Assembly: GCF_000372725.1 (NCBI RefSeq)
Contig: NW_005194754.1
Span: forward strand, 49,252 to 113,251
Reading direction: 5' to 3'
From: Emiliania huxleyi CCMP1516
Taxonomy: Eukaryota > Haptophyta > Isochrysidales > Noelaerhabdaceae
DNA: 64,000 nucleotides
In this document: positions 31,170 to 40,572 of the stretch, one piece after another
Layout of the letters: every line of letters starts with the position of its first letter
Position numbering within the stretch: position 1 is the first letter of the stretch
Translations under genes and position numbers: made by a program
The notes under the pieces: model-generated
What the model saw: only the letters and a program-made list of their open reading frames with translations
What the model was told of the DNA's origin: nothing
Databases searched by the model: none

Positions 31170-31822
31170 CTCTGAGCGCGGCGACCAGAGCGGTGGCCGC
31201 CAGGGCGTCGGTTACAGTCCGAGTCGTTGGAAGCACACTTCGGTTAAAATAAAGTCAGTCAGGGGGAGTTACACACGTCCTAGCATGGACGACGGGGCAC
31301 ACGCACTCGCGGAACACAGGGCATTACACACGAGGCGTTGACCGTTGTGTGCGTTCTCAGGGAAAGGCATGACCACAGACAAAAAAAGTATAGTTAGAGG
31401 GGCAGCAGTGGGGACCCCGGTTAAATAAAGTAGAAAGCGAAATCCTGAGACGAGATGGGATTTAGGGACATACATGTACATGTCATGTTGTGCATGTGCA
31501 TGTGCATGTGCGTGCACATGAGCATGCACGTGCACGGGCTCAGGCTCATGCACATGCAATCAGGCGTGGAGCGCGGGGCGCACACTGCTCGGCATTTTTT
31601 GTCTGTGGTCATGCCTTTCCCTGAGAACGCACACAACGGTCAACGCCTCGTGTGTAATGCCCTGTGTTCCGCGAGTGCGTGGGCGCCGTCGTCCATGCGA
31701 GGACGTGTGTAACTCCCCGTGACTGACTTTATTGTAGCCGAAGTGTGCTTCCAACGACTCGGACTGTAGCCGACGCGCTGGCGGCCACCGCTCTGGTCGC
31801 CGCGCTCCGAGGCCGCGAAAGA
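31170..31822. repeat. Large inverted repeat ending at an assembly gap
   Basis: Arms 31170-31393 and 31595-31822 are near-identical in inverted orientation over about 220 bp, sharing AGTCCGAGTCGTTGGAAGCA and GGCATGACCACAGACAAAAA. The 200-bp spacer contains a TGCATG/GTGCAC microsatellite (about 31470-31560). The left arm is the 5' flank of the ankyrin gene; the right arm stops at the run of N. Confidence 0.9.
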
Positions 31823-31922
31823 NNNNNNNNNNNNNNNNNNNNNNNNNNNNNNNNNNNNNNNNNNNNNNNNNNNNNNNNNNNNNNNNNNNNNNNNNNNNNN
31901 NNNNNNNNNNNNNNNNNNNNNN
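31823..31922. other. Assembly gap (100 N)
   Basis: Exactly 100 N, so probably a gap of unknown size, directly abutting the right arm of the inverted repeat. Confidence 0.99.
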
Positions 31923-32944
31923 CAGATAGGGTTCCCTTTCTTCGCATGCTGGTTGTGGGTGATATCCGCGGGGGGTCATACGCCACAGGCCAGCAATCAT
32001 TGGGGGATGAGATTATTGTTTGGGCGCGCCGTTCTGACCCCGAGTTTTGCTGGACGTTGGGACCCCCCGGAGTACCGCGTGCAGCGCTCAACCTCGGGGA
32101 GTACCCCTCTGGTTATCATCCCGTTTCGGGGCGGTGGGGTTGCTTGTTTTGTGGGAAGACCCCCACTTTTTTGTTGCGGGGGGAGAGCTTCCGATAATCA
32201 TAGGGGGTTCGCGATGGCCCACCCAGGGGGGCGGCGCCGGCAAAGAGCCGGGACCTGGTTCCAGTTTTTTCTGCTCCTGCCCGTGCTGGGGGGGGGTCCC
32301 CCCCCCCCCCAGGGTCGCCCCCCCCCCAGCAGCAGAGCTGACCCCCCCCCCAGCAGCAGAGCTCTGCTGCTGGGGGGGTCAGACCCCCCCCTAGCAGCAG
32401 GGACGGGCTTAGAAGTGCAGGGGGGGTACCGAGCAATGTGCGGCCGCTCATGTGTCCCCGCCCTGCACGACCTTGCGTTGGTGTGAGGGATCTTCAATCC
32501 TCGGCGTCAGACTGAACACACCATCGCGCTTTTCGGCGGCGTTGGGAGCGAGTCCGAGTGACGCCCACGGCCTCCGTGTCCGAGTGTCCGTCTTCGAGTT
32601 TTGTTGGTTCGCGTTTCAGTCAGTCAGTCAGAGGGAGTCAGTGTCACACGCACGGTCCTAGATCCTACACAGATATACGACGCGGCCTCGACGACGGGGC
32701 ACGCACGCACGCACAGCTGTTGTCAGCTGAGGTGACCCGGTGACCCCCATGACCCGCAGAGAGCCGCACGCGGGGAGACAGGGGACCCAGTCCTCGCACA
32801 CTCTCCTCGCGCGAACACACGGGGCATTCGAACGGGGCATTGCACACACGACGCGTTGTGTGGACGCTGTGTGGTGCGTGTCGTTCGCACGAGGGACCAG
32901 GGTGAAAGGATTGGCTTCACGAAAAAGAAAACACATTGCGTACG
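31923..32944. repeat. Anonymous repeat/low-complexity interval with a poly-C hairpin
   Basis: No gene is supported. Runs of C and CAGCAGCAGAGCT words occur at 32290-32410, including a near-perfect palindrome at about 32339-32381 centred on GCAGAGCTCTGC. The segment 32560-32870 contains CAGTCAGTCAG, CACGCACGCACG and GGGGCATT words shared loosely with the inverted-repeat arms. Confidence 0.5.
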
Positions 32945-34093
32945 TCATAGCCCACGTGCTCGTTGCTCGGCGAGCAGCTTTGCGCTCTCCCTCTCAAAGG
33001 CGCGACGCAAAGGCTCCACGCCTTGCGTCGACGCGTCAAAGGTGTGCTGCAGCGGCGCGAGGGCGAGCTGCACGACTTGGTGCGCCGCGAGGCCGAGCGC
33101 CTCCGCGACGAGGGCGAGCTCCTTGGAGCTGCTCGTGCCGAAAACCGAGGAGTCGTCGGTGGAGATGGAGACGGGGTACCCTTCGGCGAGCCACACGCCC
33201 ATCGTCGGGTGGTCGCGCATCGACCGCAGCTTGAGCGTCTTCAGGTTCGACGTGGGGCACAGCTCGATTGGGATCGGAGACGCGCGGAGCGAGGCCACGT
33301 CCGAGGCGGAGAGCAGCAGCGCGTGGCCGAGCCGCTCCGGCCGGAAGCGGAGGATGCTCGCGTTGTCGGCGGGGTGGTCCACTTCCGCCGCGTGGGCCGC
33401 GACCTTGAGGCCCGCCTCGCGCGCGGCCTCGAACGCAGGCACGTAGTCGGCAAACGTGCCGCGCGTCGGGTTGCCGCTAAAGTCGAGGCCAACGATGTAC
33501 TTGTCGGCGCCGGAGGGGGGCTCGGCGCGCAAGCGCGCGGCGAGCTCGACCGTCTCCATCGCCTTGTCGAGGCCACCGGTGCGATCGATCGAGAGAAGCA
33601 GCCGCGTCGTCATCGGCCACACAGCCAGCTCGGGGTGCCCCTGCTGGTGCGTGTCGAAGCGCGCGCACACGCCCAGCAGCGCGCGGACGTAGCCCTCGAG
33701 GTCTGCGTCGTCGAGCACGCGTGGCGTCGTTCGCAGCTCGAGGTACTTCACGTTGTCCGCAGCAAAGTCGGAAAGGACCTCCCATGCGATCCGTTCGACG
33801 GCGGCGAGCGAGGTCACCGTCTTGTGGATGGCGGCAAAGATGGCAAAGCACGCGTCGAGCGACCGGTCGTCGTCGCTGCCGACGAGGAGCGCGGAGGTGT
33901 CCACGCCGGCCGGCGCGAGCTCCGCGATCGTGGTGAGTCGCGCGCAGCCACTCAGGTGGCAGTGCAGCTCCGCCTTGGGCAGCCGCCGGCAGAGCTCTCG
34001 CATGAGGTGCACGCGCCGGCGACGACGCCACGCGAGGAGAGCGGCGACGGACACGGCGGCAGCGGCGAGGAGCGCGGCGCGGCGCAAGGGCAT
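32945..34093 (-). CDS. ADAL-type N6-methyl-AMP (adenosine-like) deaminase
   Basis: A single exon of 382 residues. Metal-binding LPKAELHCHLSG near the N-terminus, AAHAAEVDHP (catalytic His/Glu region), FRPERLGHALLL and SISTDDSSVFGTS are the classic adenosine/AMP deaminase motifs. The size and the Ser after HCHL fit the ADAL/MAPDA group, which removes the methylamine of N6-methyl-AMP to give IMP, better than classical ADA. Residues 5-22 are a hydrophobic segment followed by RRRRR, suggesting a membrane anchor or targeting signal not typical of the plant enzyme. The large opposite-strand frame over the same region is a shadow. Confidence 0.9.
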   Translation of the reverse strand: MPLRRAALLAAAAVSVAALLAWRRRRRVHLMRELCRRLPKAELHCHLSGCARLTTIAELAPAGVDTSALLVGSDDDRSLDACFAIFAAIHKTVTSLAAVERIAWEVLSDFAADNVKYLELRTTPRVLDDADLEGYVRALLGVCARFDTHQQGHPELAVWPMTTRLLLSIDRTGGLDKAMETVELAARLRAEPPSGADKYIVGLDFSGNPTRGTFADYVPAFEAAREAGLKVAAHAAEVDHPADNASILRFRPERLGHALLLSASDVASLRASPIPIELCPTSNLKTLKLRSMRDHPTMGVWLAEGYPVSISTDDSSVFGTSSSKELALVAEALGLAAHQVVQLALAPLQHTFDASTQGVEPLRRAFERESAKLLAEQRARGL

Positions 34094-34296
34094 AGGCCTA
34101 GATCTGTGTTTTTGGCAGGACGCGTCTCCTTTGCATGGCGTGCCGAGAGCGCGGGCTAGCGCGCAGTCTCATTCTTTAAGGAAGGGGACAATAAAAAACG
34201 AACAAATAAAAAAGATTCACAAAAGAAAGTAAAACGCCTGGGAGCATGGGAGCCATCTCCTCCGCGTGATCGGGCCACTGACTGGCTGATTTTTAT

Positions 34297-35268
34297 ATGT
34301 CTGTGTCTATGCTCTGCCTGCCGCTGATCTCCGCCAGCGCGATCGCGCTGTCGCCCGGCCGCGCTGCGCCGCTGGTGCCTCTCGTGGCGGGCCGGGCTGG
34401 CCGGCTTGCCGCCGCTGGCTACGGCGACGAGCTGCCAGATGCGCGCGATGAGCTGAAGGTCCGCTTCAACCGCGACGCGGGCACGGCGAGCTTCAAGACC
34501 CCGGAGGAGTACGCCGCGGAGGCGCGCGCGGCCGATCAGCAGCAGCAGGAGACGCGGAAGGCGCGCGAGACGCAGGAGCTCCTCGAGGAGATCCAGGCGC
34601 TCATGCCAGAGCCAAAGGCGGAGCCGCCTGCAAAGGTAAGCCTCTGAGGGCCGTCGTGCCGCGCGGCGGCGCAGGAGGTCACTGAGCGCGCGCCTCCCGT
34701 CGGCCCGCCGCGGCCTCAGGCGCCCATCGACCTCAACGGCATCAAGCCGACGGACCTGCTCATCGGCGCCGGCTCGTACGCCGTCGTGGCGGTGCTCGCG
34801 TGGCAATTCACGAACGCGGCGGCGGCGTACTTTGCGGCGAACGACGTCGAGTCGTCCATCTACTACGTCAACAGGCTGACGGGACTCGCGCGCGTCGTCG
34901 TCATCGCCATGGGTGCCGGCCGCTGCCCGCTGCCCTCCACCCCTTCCCTCCCCTCCTCTCCATCTCCTCCCGCGCCTCTCCTCCCGCGCCTCTCCTCCCG
35001 CGCTCTCCTCGCGCGATGCCCTCTCTGCGGCCGCGGCTCCTGCCTTGCGAGCCTCGCCCCTCGGCGGACGGCAGGCGGGCTGGGCACCGGCGTCACCAGC
35101 ATCGCCTCGGTGGGGCAGGCGGCGCTGGCCGTGCAGGTGGCGCTCCAAATCTCGCGGGGCGAGCTCGACCCGAACGCCGAGCGGAAGCTGCCGCCGGGGG
35201 GGCGCAAGGTGGGAGAGACAGAGCGGCTCTTCCGGCTCATGACAGGAGGGGGGAAGAAGATCTTGTGA
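34297..35268 (+). CDS. DUF3082-type plastid membrane protein
   Basis: Exons 34297-34635, 34675-34918 and 35075-35268 encode 258 residues; the first intron is GT-AG, the second GC-AG. The N-terminus is hydrophobic with ISASAIAL, consistent with a plastid-targeting presequence. After a helical EARAADQQQQETRKARETQE segment, the core PTDLLIGAGSYAVVAVLAW, YYVNRLTGLARVVVIAMG and GLGTGVTSIASVGQAALAVQ matches my memory of the cyanobacterial/plastid DUF3082 membrane family. Function unknown. The gene converges on the R-SNARE gene. Confidence 0.72.
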
Positions 35269-35491
35269 GGTCGTACGCGTGTGACTGCCCCGCAGGTGTG
35301 TGTTGTCTGTGTGCCAAACAATGTCTCTCTCCCCCAAATTAAATCAGGCACACGAGTCCTTCGAAGCGTGCGCCGCGCGTGTCCGTGTGACCGTGTGCGT
35401 GTCGGAGAGTGGTCACACAGAGGTGACGATGTCAGCTGAGTCAATTCGCCGGCGCCCGTGCAGACGAGTTCGGCCGCTCCAGAGCCGGCCG

Positions 35492-35806
35492 TCAGGCGGC
35501 GGCGCCGCCCGTCGGGGACGACTTGCAGTGAGACAGGGAGAAGCCGCACCGCCACACGAGCACCAGCATGAGCAGCACGACGAGGCTCCCCGCCAGCGTC
35601 AGCATGCTGCGCACATTCTTCCACCACATCGCCTTCCGCAGCCCCGTGCTCTGCTTCTGAAATTGACGCGCCTGGTTCGAAATCCCGTCCGACTTGTCCA
35701 CCAGCAGCTCGAGGTGCTCTCCGCGGTCCACGACCTGCGCGAGGTTTTCGCGCATCATGTCGGTCGCCTCGCGAAGGTCCTCATGCACCCGCGTGATAGA
35801 GTCCAT
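35492..35806 (-). CDS. R-SNARE (VAMP/synaptobrevin type), short form or last exon
   Basis: From the ATG at 35806 the product is 104 residues: a full SNARE coiled coil with the zero-layer Arg in VVDRGEHLELLVDK, the conserved LRKAMWWKNVRSML juncture, and a C-terminal anchor (LTLAGSLVVLLMLVLVW). This identifies a vesicle R-SNARE. The open frame continues upstream without an ATG. Most algal and plant R-SNAREs carry an N-terminal longin domain, which is not visible in the next few hundred bases. Either this is a brevin-like short protein or the 5' exons were lost among repeats. Confidence 0.82.
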   Translation of the reverse strand: MDSITRVHEDLREATDMMRENLAQVVDRGEHLELLVDKSDGISNQARQFQKQSTGLRKAMWWKNVRSMLTLAGSLVVLLMLVLVWRCGFSLSHCKSSPTGGAAA

Positions 35807-36177
35807 CGCGGGATCCAGGGGCCCGCCTGGCGACGACTCGCCAGGCGACTTTGTCCTCGCGGAGGGCGGCGTCGCGGAAACGAAAGCTAGCAAGCGCCCC
35901 GGGCGCACAAGTTTGCAAATTTCTTTTCCCCCGTTCAAAAAAAATGATCGCAATAAATCACGACTCTCATCTCAGAACACAGTGATTTGGGTGCGGTCGG
36001 CAACCTCACAAGAAAGAGAAGACCGGCCCCAGCTTCGGCTGACTGAGGGAGGCTAACAAGCTGCCGAGCCCAAATCACTGCGTGCAGTCGTGATTTCTTG
36101 TTGGTTTTCAAAAATCTCTCTCTCAACCTCACAGGCTGGGCAGCTAAGAATTTTGACCGCGCAAGACATATAGGGTG

Positions 36178-36540
36178 CTGAGGGAGGGTGTAGAGGATGT
36201 ATGTAGAGTGTAGAGCGCTGTAGAGCTGTAGAGCTGTAGAGCGCTGTAGAGCTGTAGAGCTCTACATCCGCCGCGGGACGATCTGCGTGCGTTGTAGAGC
36301 GATGTACGGTAGAGGCGCTCTACAACGTGAAATCTCTACAACAAACTCTACATCATAAGCGGCGAACCAGGCGCGGTCGCTCTCCGACAGGTGAGCGCGT
36401 TGCACTTGCCAGTGCTGCGCTGGCCTTCTGTCTGCCCGCCCAATGGGTGGCAGGTGCCTCTGCTGCTGTGGCATGCCTCACGGCTCTGCGACTGGCCGGC
36501 GCCTCGGCGCGTCAGCTCGCGCCCCGCACTCGGGCCAGGA
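36178..36540. mobile_element. Truncated GTAGAG-family TIR element
   Basis: Starts CTGAGGGAGGGTGTAGAGG, as both ends of the 54444-55366 element do, followed by GTAGAGCTGTAGAGCGCTG-type subterminal repeats. The interior matches 54980-55150 in reverse (AATGGGTGGCAGGTGCCTCT, GGCATGCCTC). The opposite terminal repeat is missing. Confidence 0.85.
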
Positions 36541-36682
36541 GGGGCTGTTCCCGGGCATTCACACTATCTTCCTGAGATAATTGGGCGATTATATCCATAA
36601 GGGATTTCATCCCTTTTGATTGGAGATTCGTGTTTCGGTTTTGGTAAAACGCGGAATCGACCCTATCCAGTGCTCAAGTGCT

Positions 36683-36862
36683 CAAGCAACACCTTAAGCT
36701 TTTAGCCAAGGGCCCTCCAAATTCGGGTCGGAGCGCAGCGGAGTGGGCCCCGAGTTTGAAAAGGGCGACAGACGCTTGCGTCCTAGCCTCCGACAACGCC
36801 CGGCGCAGAGGGGGGCCCGGAGGGATGCACAACCGCCCCACGCCACGCCGCTTGCGGGGACG
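36683..36862. repeat. 200-bp dispersed repeat, third copy
   Basis: Starts GCAACACCTTAAGCTTTTAG and contains CCAAATTCGGGTCGGAGCG, as in the 18 kb and 28 kb copies, with a few small indels. It merges into an unidentified minus-strand frame (37161 to about 36865). Confidence 0.85.
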
Positions 36863-36864
36863 TC

Positions 36865-37161
36865 AAGGGCGTCGAAGAGGAGAGAGAGGTCGACGACGTC
36901 TGGCACCTTCTTGGAGCGCGCCTGCTGGCATCTCCCGCACAGAACCTGCTCGCCGGCGAGTGGCGCGCGCGGCGTGCAGTGGTTCGGCACGTTGCGCCCG
37001 ATCACAACCTCGACAATGTTGCCGGGCTTCGCGCTGTGGTCGAAGCGCAGCGACGCAGCGCCGTCAGCGGCTCCGACGGCCTTCCACGGGCGCCCGGAGC
37101 TCACCGTCGCGGGGCAGTCGGCACAGGAGCTGCCCACAAGGGGGGCGGTGAACTGCACCAT
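36865..37161 (-). pseudogene. Unidentified Cys-containing ORF running into a repeat
   Basis: The frame starts with an ATG at 37161 and reads about 100 residues (for example VGSSCADCPATVSSGRPW, FDHSAKPGNIVEVVIGRN, EQVLCGRCQQARSK) before entering the 200-bp repeat. The CxxC pairs hint at a zinc-ribbon fold. Family unknown; probably truncated by the repeat. Confidence 0.35.
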
Positions 37162-37590
37162 GGCTTGCTGAGGAGGGGGCGGCTCTCTGCTCGGAGTCTG
37201 CTGAGTCGGCTGAGTCGGCTGAGAGGCTCGAAAAAGAATTCGCCGCCGGGTACGTTGCGAAGAAATACTTGTACAACTTGTTGTTTTTTCTCTTTTCCTC
37301 TATTTTTCCGCGATGTCTACCGAGCGATCTTTAAGAAAAAGCGCTCGCCAGCTTTCACACACGGACGATGAGGAATCGCGGACGCTGGGTTCCAACTTTT
37401 TCCGGGGTATGGTATGGTACCCTCGCAGCCCAAAGGGTGGGGGGGTATGGTCCTGACCGCCATCCCCGGTCTCCGGGAGGCTGGGTCTGTCAGCAGGCGG
37501 GGGGTATGGTCTCGAGGTGGGTTGTATAGTCTACCATACCATACCAGAAAGTCCAAACCCTGAGCTCCGCGCAAAAAATGGACTTCGGCG

Positions 37591-39061
37591 ATGCTGCCCC
37601 GAGCCGGCCGCTTCTTCGCGGGCAGACAGCAGCACGCGAGGCGGCTATGTGCGCGAGCGCGGCCACCAAGCCCCTTTAGCGGCGCTTCACCCCTCAAGCC
37701 AGCGCTTGAGCCTGCGCGTCGGCTGCTGAATGCTGGGCTCGAGCAAATCGGTTCGCCGTTAGGACACTCGTGTACGCCTTGCACTCCATTTTTAGACGCC
37801 GCTGGTCATCACCCAACCGTTCGTCGCGCCGCAGGCTCTCCGGTTCGCCTCTCGGTCGACGGCGGCGACGCGGCTGCGGCACTGGCGAAAGACGCACCGC
37901 AAGTTGACCCCAGGCCGCCCCTGGAGCCGGTCGTGCCTCTCGAGTTGATAGAGGCGTATGTTGACGATGTGCCGGGGTACTAGATGCCGCCGCGTAGTGC
38001 GGCGGAGTGGCGATGGCGGTGCGGCGTGCGAAGCTGACGGCGGCCTGCACGCTTGGCGCAGGTGCTTGCGACGGACAGCGTCGTCAACAATGCGCTGCTG
38101 CCCGACACGCTAGAGCGGCCAGCGTACGTGCTGGTCGTGCAGGTGGTCCTGCACCTGCTGCAGGAGTGCCTCGGCTACTTGGACGGCTCGCGCTTCTTTC
38201 GCAGAGCGCTCACCGTGCAGCAGTCGCACAGCTCCGTCGCCGCTCTCAAGCACTCGGGTCTGGCTCTCGACGCGGCGATGATCGAGGCGATCGCAGCGCG
38301 GACGAGTTCCTCGCAGGCTGCGCCCATCATCTCGCAGCGGGTCGACCACGCGCTCTACGTCAGCTGCGTCCGCTTCGCACTGCGGCTGGCTGCAGACATG
38401 CTCGCCTCGGGCAGGCACGTCTCGATGCTGGGCCTCGAGGTGGCGTTGGGCGGTGTTCGAAGAGGCTGCTCACTACTACTAGGCTCGTCTCGATGCTGGG
38501 CCTCGAGGTGGCGTTGGGCGGTGTGCGAAGAGGCTGCTCACTACTACTAGGCTCGTCTCGATGCTGGGCCTCGAGGTGGCGTTGGGCGGTGTTCGAAGAG
38601 GCTGCTCACTACTACTAGGCTCGTCTCGATGCTGGGCCTCGAGGTGACGTGGAGTGTGCGGATGCTGCCCCAGGTGGCTCACGCACCCAAGGGCGCGCCG
38701 CCGACCAACGCGGGCTGGGACGACGCTTTTCTCGAGGAGCGGTTCGGCTCGATGGTCGACCGGCTGCTGCAGAAGCGGGACATCAACCTGGCGATGGTGC
38801 CGGACCACCTCGAGAGGGAGCTCTACCTGAACGTCGTCCGCCTCCTCCTCAACATCGCAACCACCGCGTTGAGCTCGCACGACGGCGCGGGCGGGACGCA
38901 GGCGAGAGCCCGCCTCCCAGCTCGCTCCCCCCCCTCCTCACACCGCTCGCCACACACGCCGCAGCCTCAGAGCTGCTCCCGACTCCGCAGCCTCGCTGCC
39001 TCGCCGTCTGATCTCGCAGGTGGACATCTTCGGCGTCTCGGCGCGTTTCAGCTTAGAGTGA
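37591..39061 (+). CDS. Unidentified protein with three internal helical repeats
   Basis: Supported coding blocks are 38062 to about 38439, about 38676-38890, and 39020-39061 (stop). A 5' exon ending ELIEAYVDD near 37966 would join in frame through a GT-AG intron; its start at 37591 is uncertain. The product shows a repeated module: LLPDTLERPAYVLVVQVVLH, then QRVDHALYVSCVRFALRLA, then MVPDHLERELYLNVVRLLLN. It ends VDIFGVSARFSLE. The family is not recognised. The intron after SMLGLE contains a 68-bp tandem repeat. The exon 5' of 38062 is only tentative. Confidence 0.45.
38416..38646. repeat. 68-bp tandem repeat carrying splice-like sites
   Basis: Three full units (38416, 38484, 38552) and a partial fourth (38620). 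Each unit repeats the end of the preceding exon (GTCTCGATGCTGGGCCTCGA) plus the following intron start, and ends CTACTACTAG, so every unit contains a possible donor (GAG/GTGGCG) and acceptor (ACTAG). Confidence 0.9.
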
Positions 39062-39324
39062 TGCCGTGCCGAGCACGCCTCCAACGAGAGCCCGTGCGCA
39101 AGTCGGGAGCTTCTTGCGTGGCAAGAGTCACTTACGCGACACACTCTCCTTACGCGTTAGCCGTTACGCCGCGGCAGTGGTGTGGCCGTTCGAATTGGCC
39201 GTGTTCGTGTTCTAAAATATCTCCCTCTCTCTCCTCCTCCGCTCCATGGCGCATGGGGCGCTGTTCTCTGGCACACGGGGTCGGGGCGCGGGACATCCAC
39301 GGAGCGCCAAATTCTTTTTTTAGA

Positions 39325-39495
39325 GAGACAAATAAAAAAATAAATAAATACGGACACCTCTACTGTGAGATGGGTAAAAAGGAACAGGTCCCCGCCCTTG
39401 CGATCTTTGTGCAGGGTTCTTTGTGGGTGTGGTCGGCGACTAGCCGGGGTCGTCCCCTCCCGATGGGGGACTAGCACTAGCCGTCTTCCACATGG
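39325..39495. mobile_element. Single end of the 58939-type TIR element
   Basis: Matches the right end of the 58939-59850 element in reverse over about 165 bp: AAATAAATACGGACACCTCT, ATGGGTAAAAAGGAACAGG, GGCGACTAGCCGGGGTCG and GACTAGCACTAGCCGTCTTC. Nothing of the other end is present. Confidence 0.8.
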
Positions 39496-39547
39496 TCCTA
39501 GAGAGACAAGATCTCAACGAAGAATTCTTAAAAACAAGCCTGGGCCC

Positions 39548-40528
39548 GGGCTCCTAGCCGGATAGGGGGTCTGTCCACACTGGCTGGCCCCTCCCTGCTC
39601 CCAGATATTGTAGGTAGGTAGGGCCGTCCCGTTTTGATCTCTCGGTGAGTGGGCGCCCGCCCGCCCCCTCTGTGCTCTAAGGGGGCCGGGCCCCTAGTCT
39701 GAAAACAAAAACAAGCTCGAAAACAGCCAACACGTCAGCCTCCGAGTAGAGGGGGCGTCCTGCAGTTAAGGGGAAACCCGGTACGCGGGGCCAACCCTCG
39801 GAGACCCGTGTTTACTTTTAGCAATACCAAACAACTCTAACACTCACACGTCATTTGGGGCCTGTGGAGCCTGTACTTTTACGGCCCTTGCCCTGCGAAC
39901 GCGCACCCCCGGGGCTAGGGCTCTCTAGCCCGTAACCCGATACCGATCATCCGGCCCGCTGGGTGCGCTCCTCAGCTCCCCGGCCCTGGATGTGAGGTTA
40001 CCGACTGCACTCCAAGTGCTCCAAGTGCGAGAGAGGCACTGCGCGCCGCTGACCTTCATGTGGGGATGTGTGCCGACACCAATACTGATCTAATACCTGG
40101 AAACCCTTGTTCAAAGCCGACCCTAAGCGCCATCCTTCCTGCTCTCACCTGATGCTGCCGCCGCCTCCTTGGCCCCCTTGGGCGTATTTTGTGTGTGTGT
40201 GTGTGATACTCACACACACTCACACACACACTTGGGCGTCGTATTTTCTACTCCCAGTGGGGTCCTGGGCCCCCGGGCCCCCTCTTGTTTTCTGTTTTCT
40301 GTTTTTCAAAACGCCCGCCCGCCCGCCACCCCGAGGCGGCTCGGCCCCCCAGCCCCCCACTCACCGAGAGATCAAAACGGGACGGCCTAGGTTGGTCTTG
40401 TTTGGCCCATGTAGGGCCCTGCAATAGGTAGGTACCCCACCCTATTTTCGCCCTTTTCATCCTTTTTCGCTTCGCTGCGCGGCCTGGGGACAGGTAGGTG
40501 TGGCCAGACCCCCTATCCCGCTAGGAAC
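39548..40528. mobile_element. Larger relative of the 43242 MITE, ending just before LCMT1
   Basis: The left end reads CTCCTAGCCGGATAGGGGGT and the right end is its imperfect inverse (ACCCCCTATCCCGCTAGGA). Further in, GCCGTCCCGTTTTGATCTCT and its complement form a second inverted pair. Near the right end it shares CAGGCCGCGCAGCGAAGCG, GGCCAAACAAGACCAACCTA and CTACCTACCTATT (on the complement) with the MITE at 43242. A (GT)n/(CA)n tract at 40190-40230 lies inside. No ORF with recognisable function. Confidence 0.7.
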
Positions 40529-40572
40529 AGCAGACACCGGCGAAAGAAAGTAAGAATCCCGGCCCCCGCACC

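Noticed and set aside
32963-34159. 398-codon plus-strand frame over the deaminase
   Set aside because: Arg/Val/Glu-rich shadow without motifs; the opposite strand carries all deaminase motifs.
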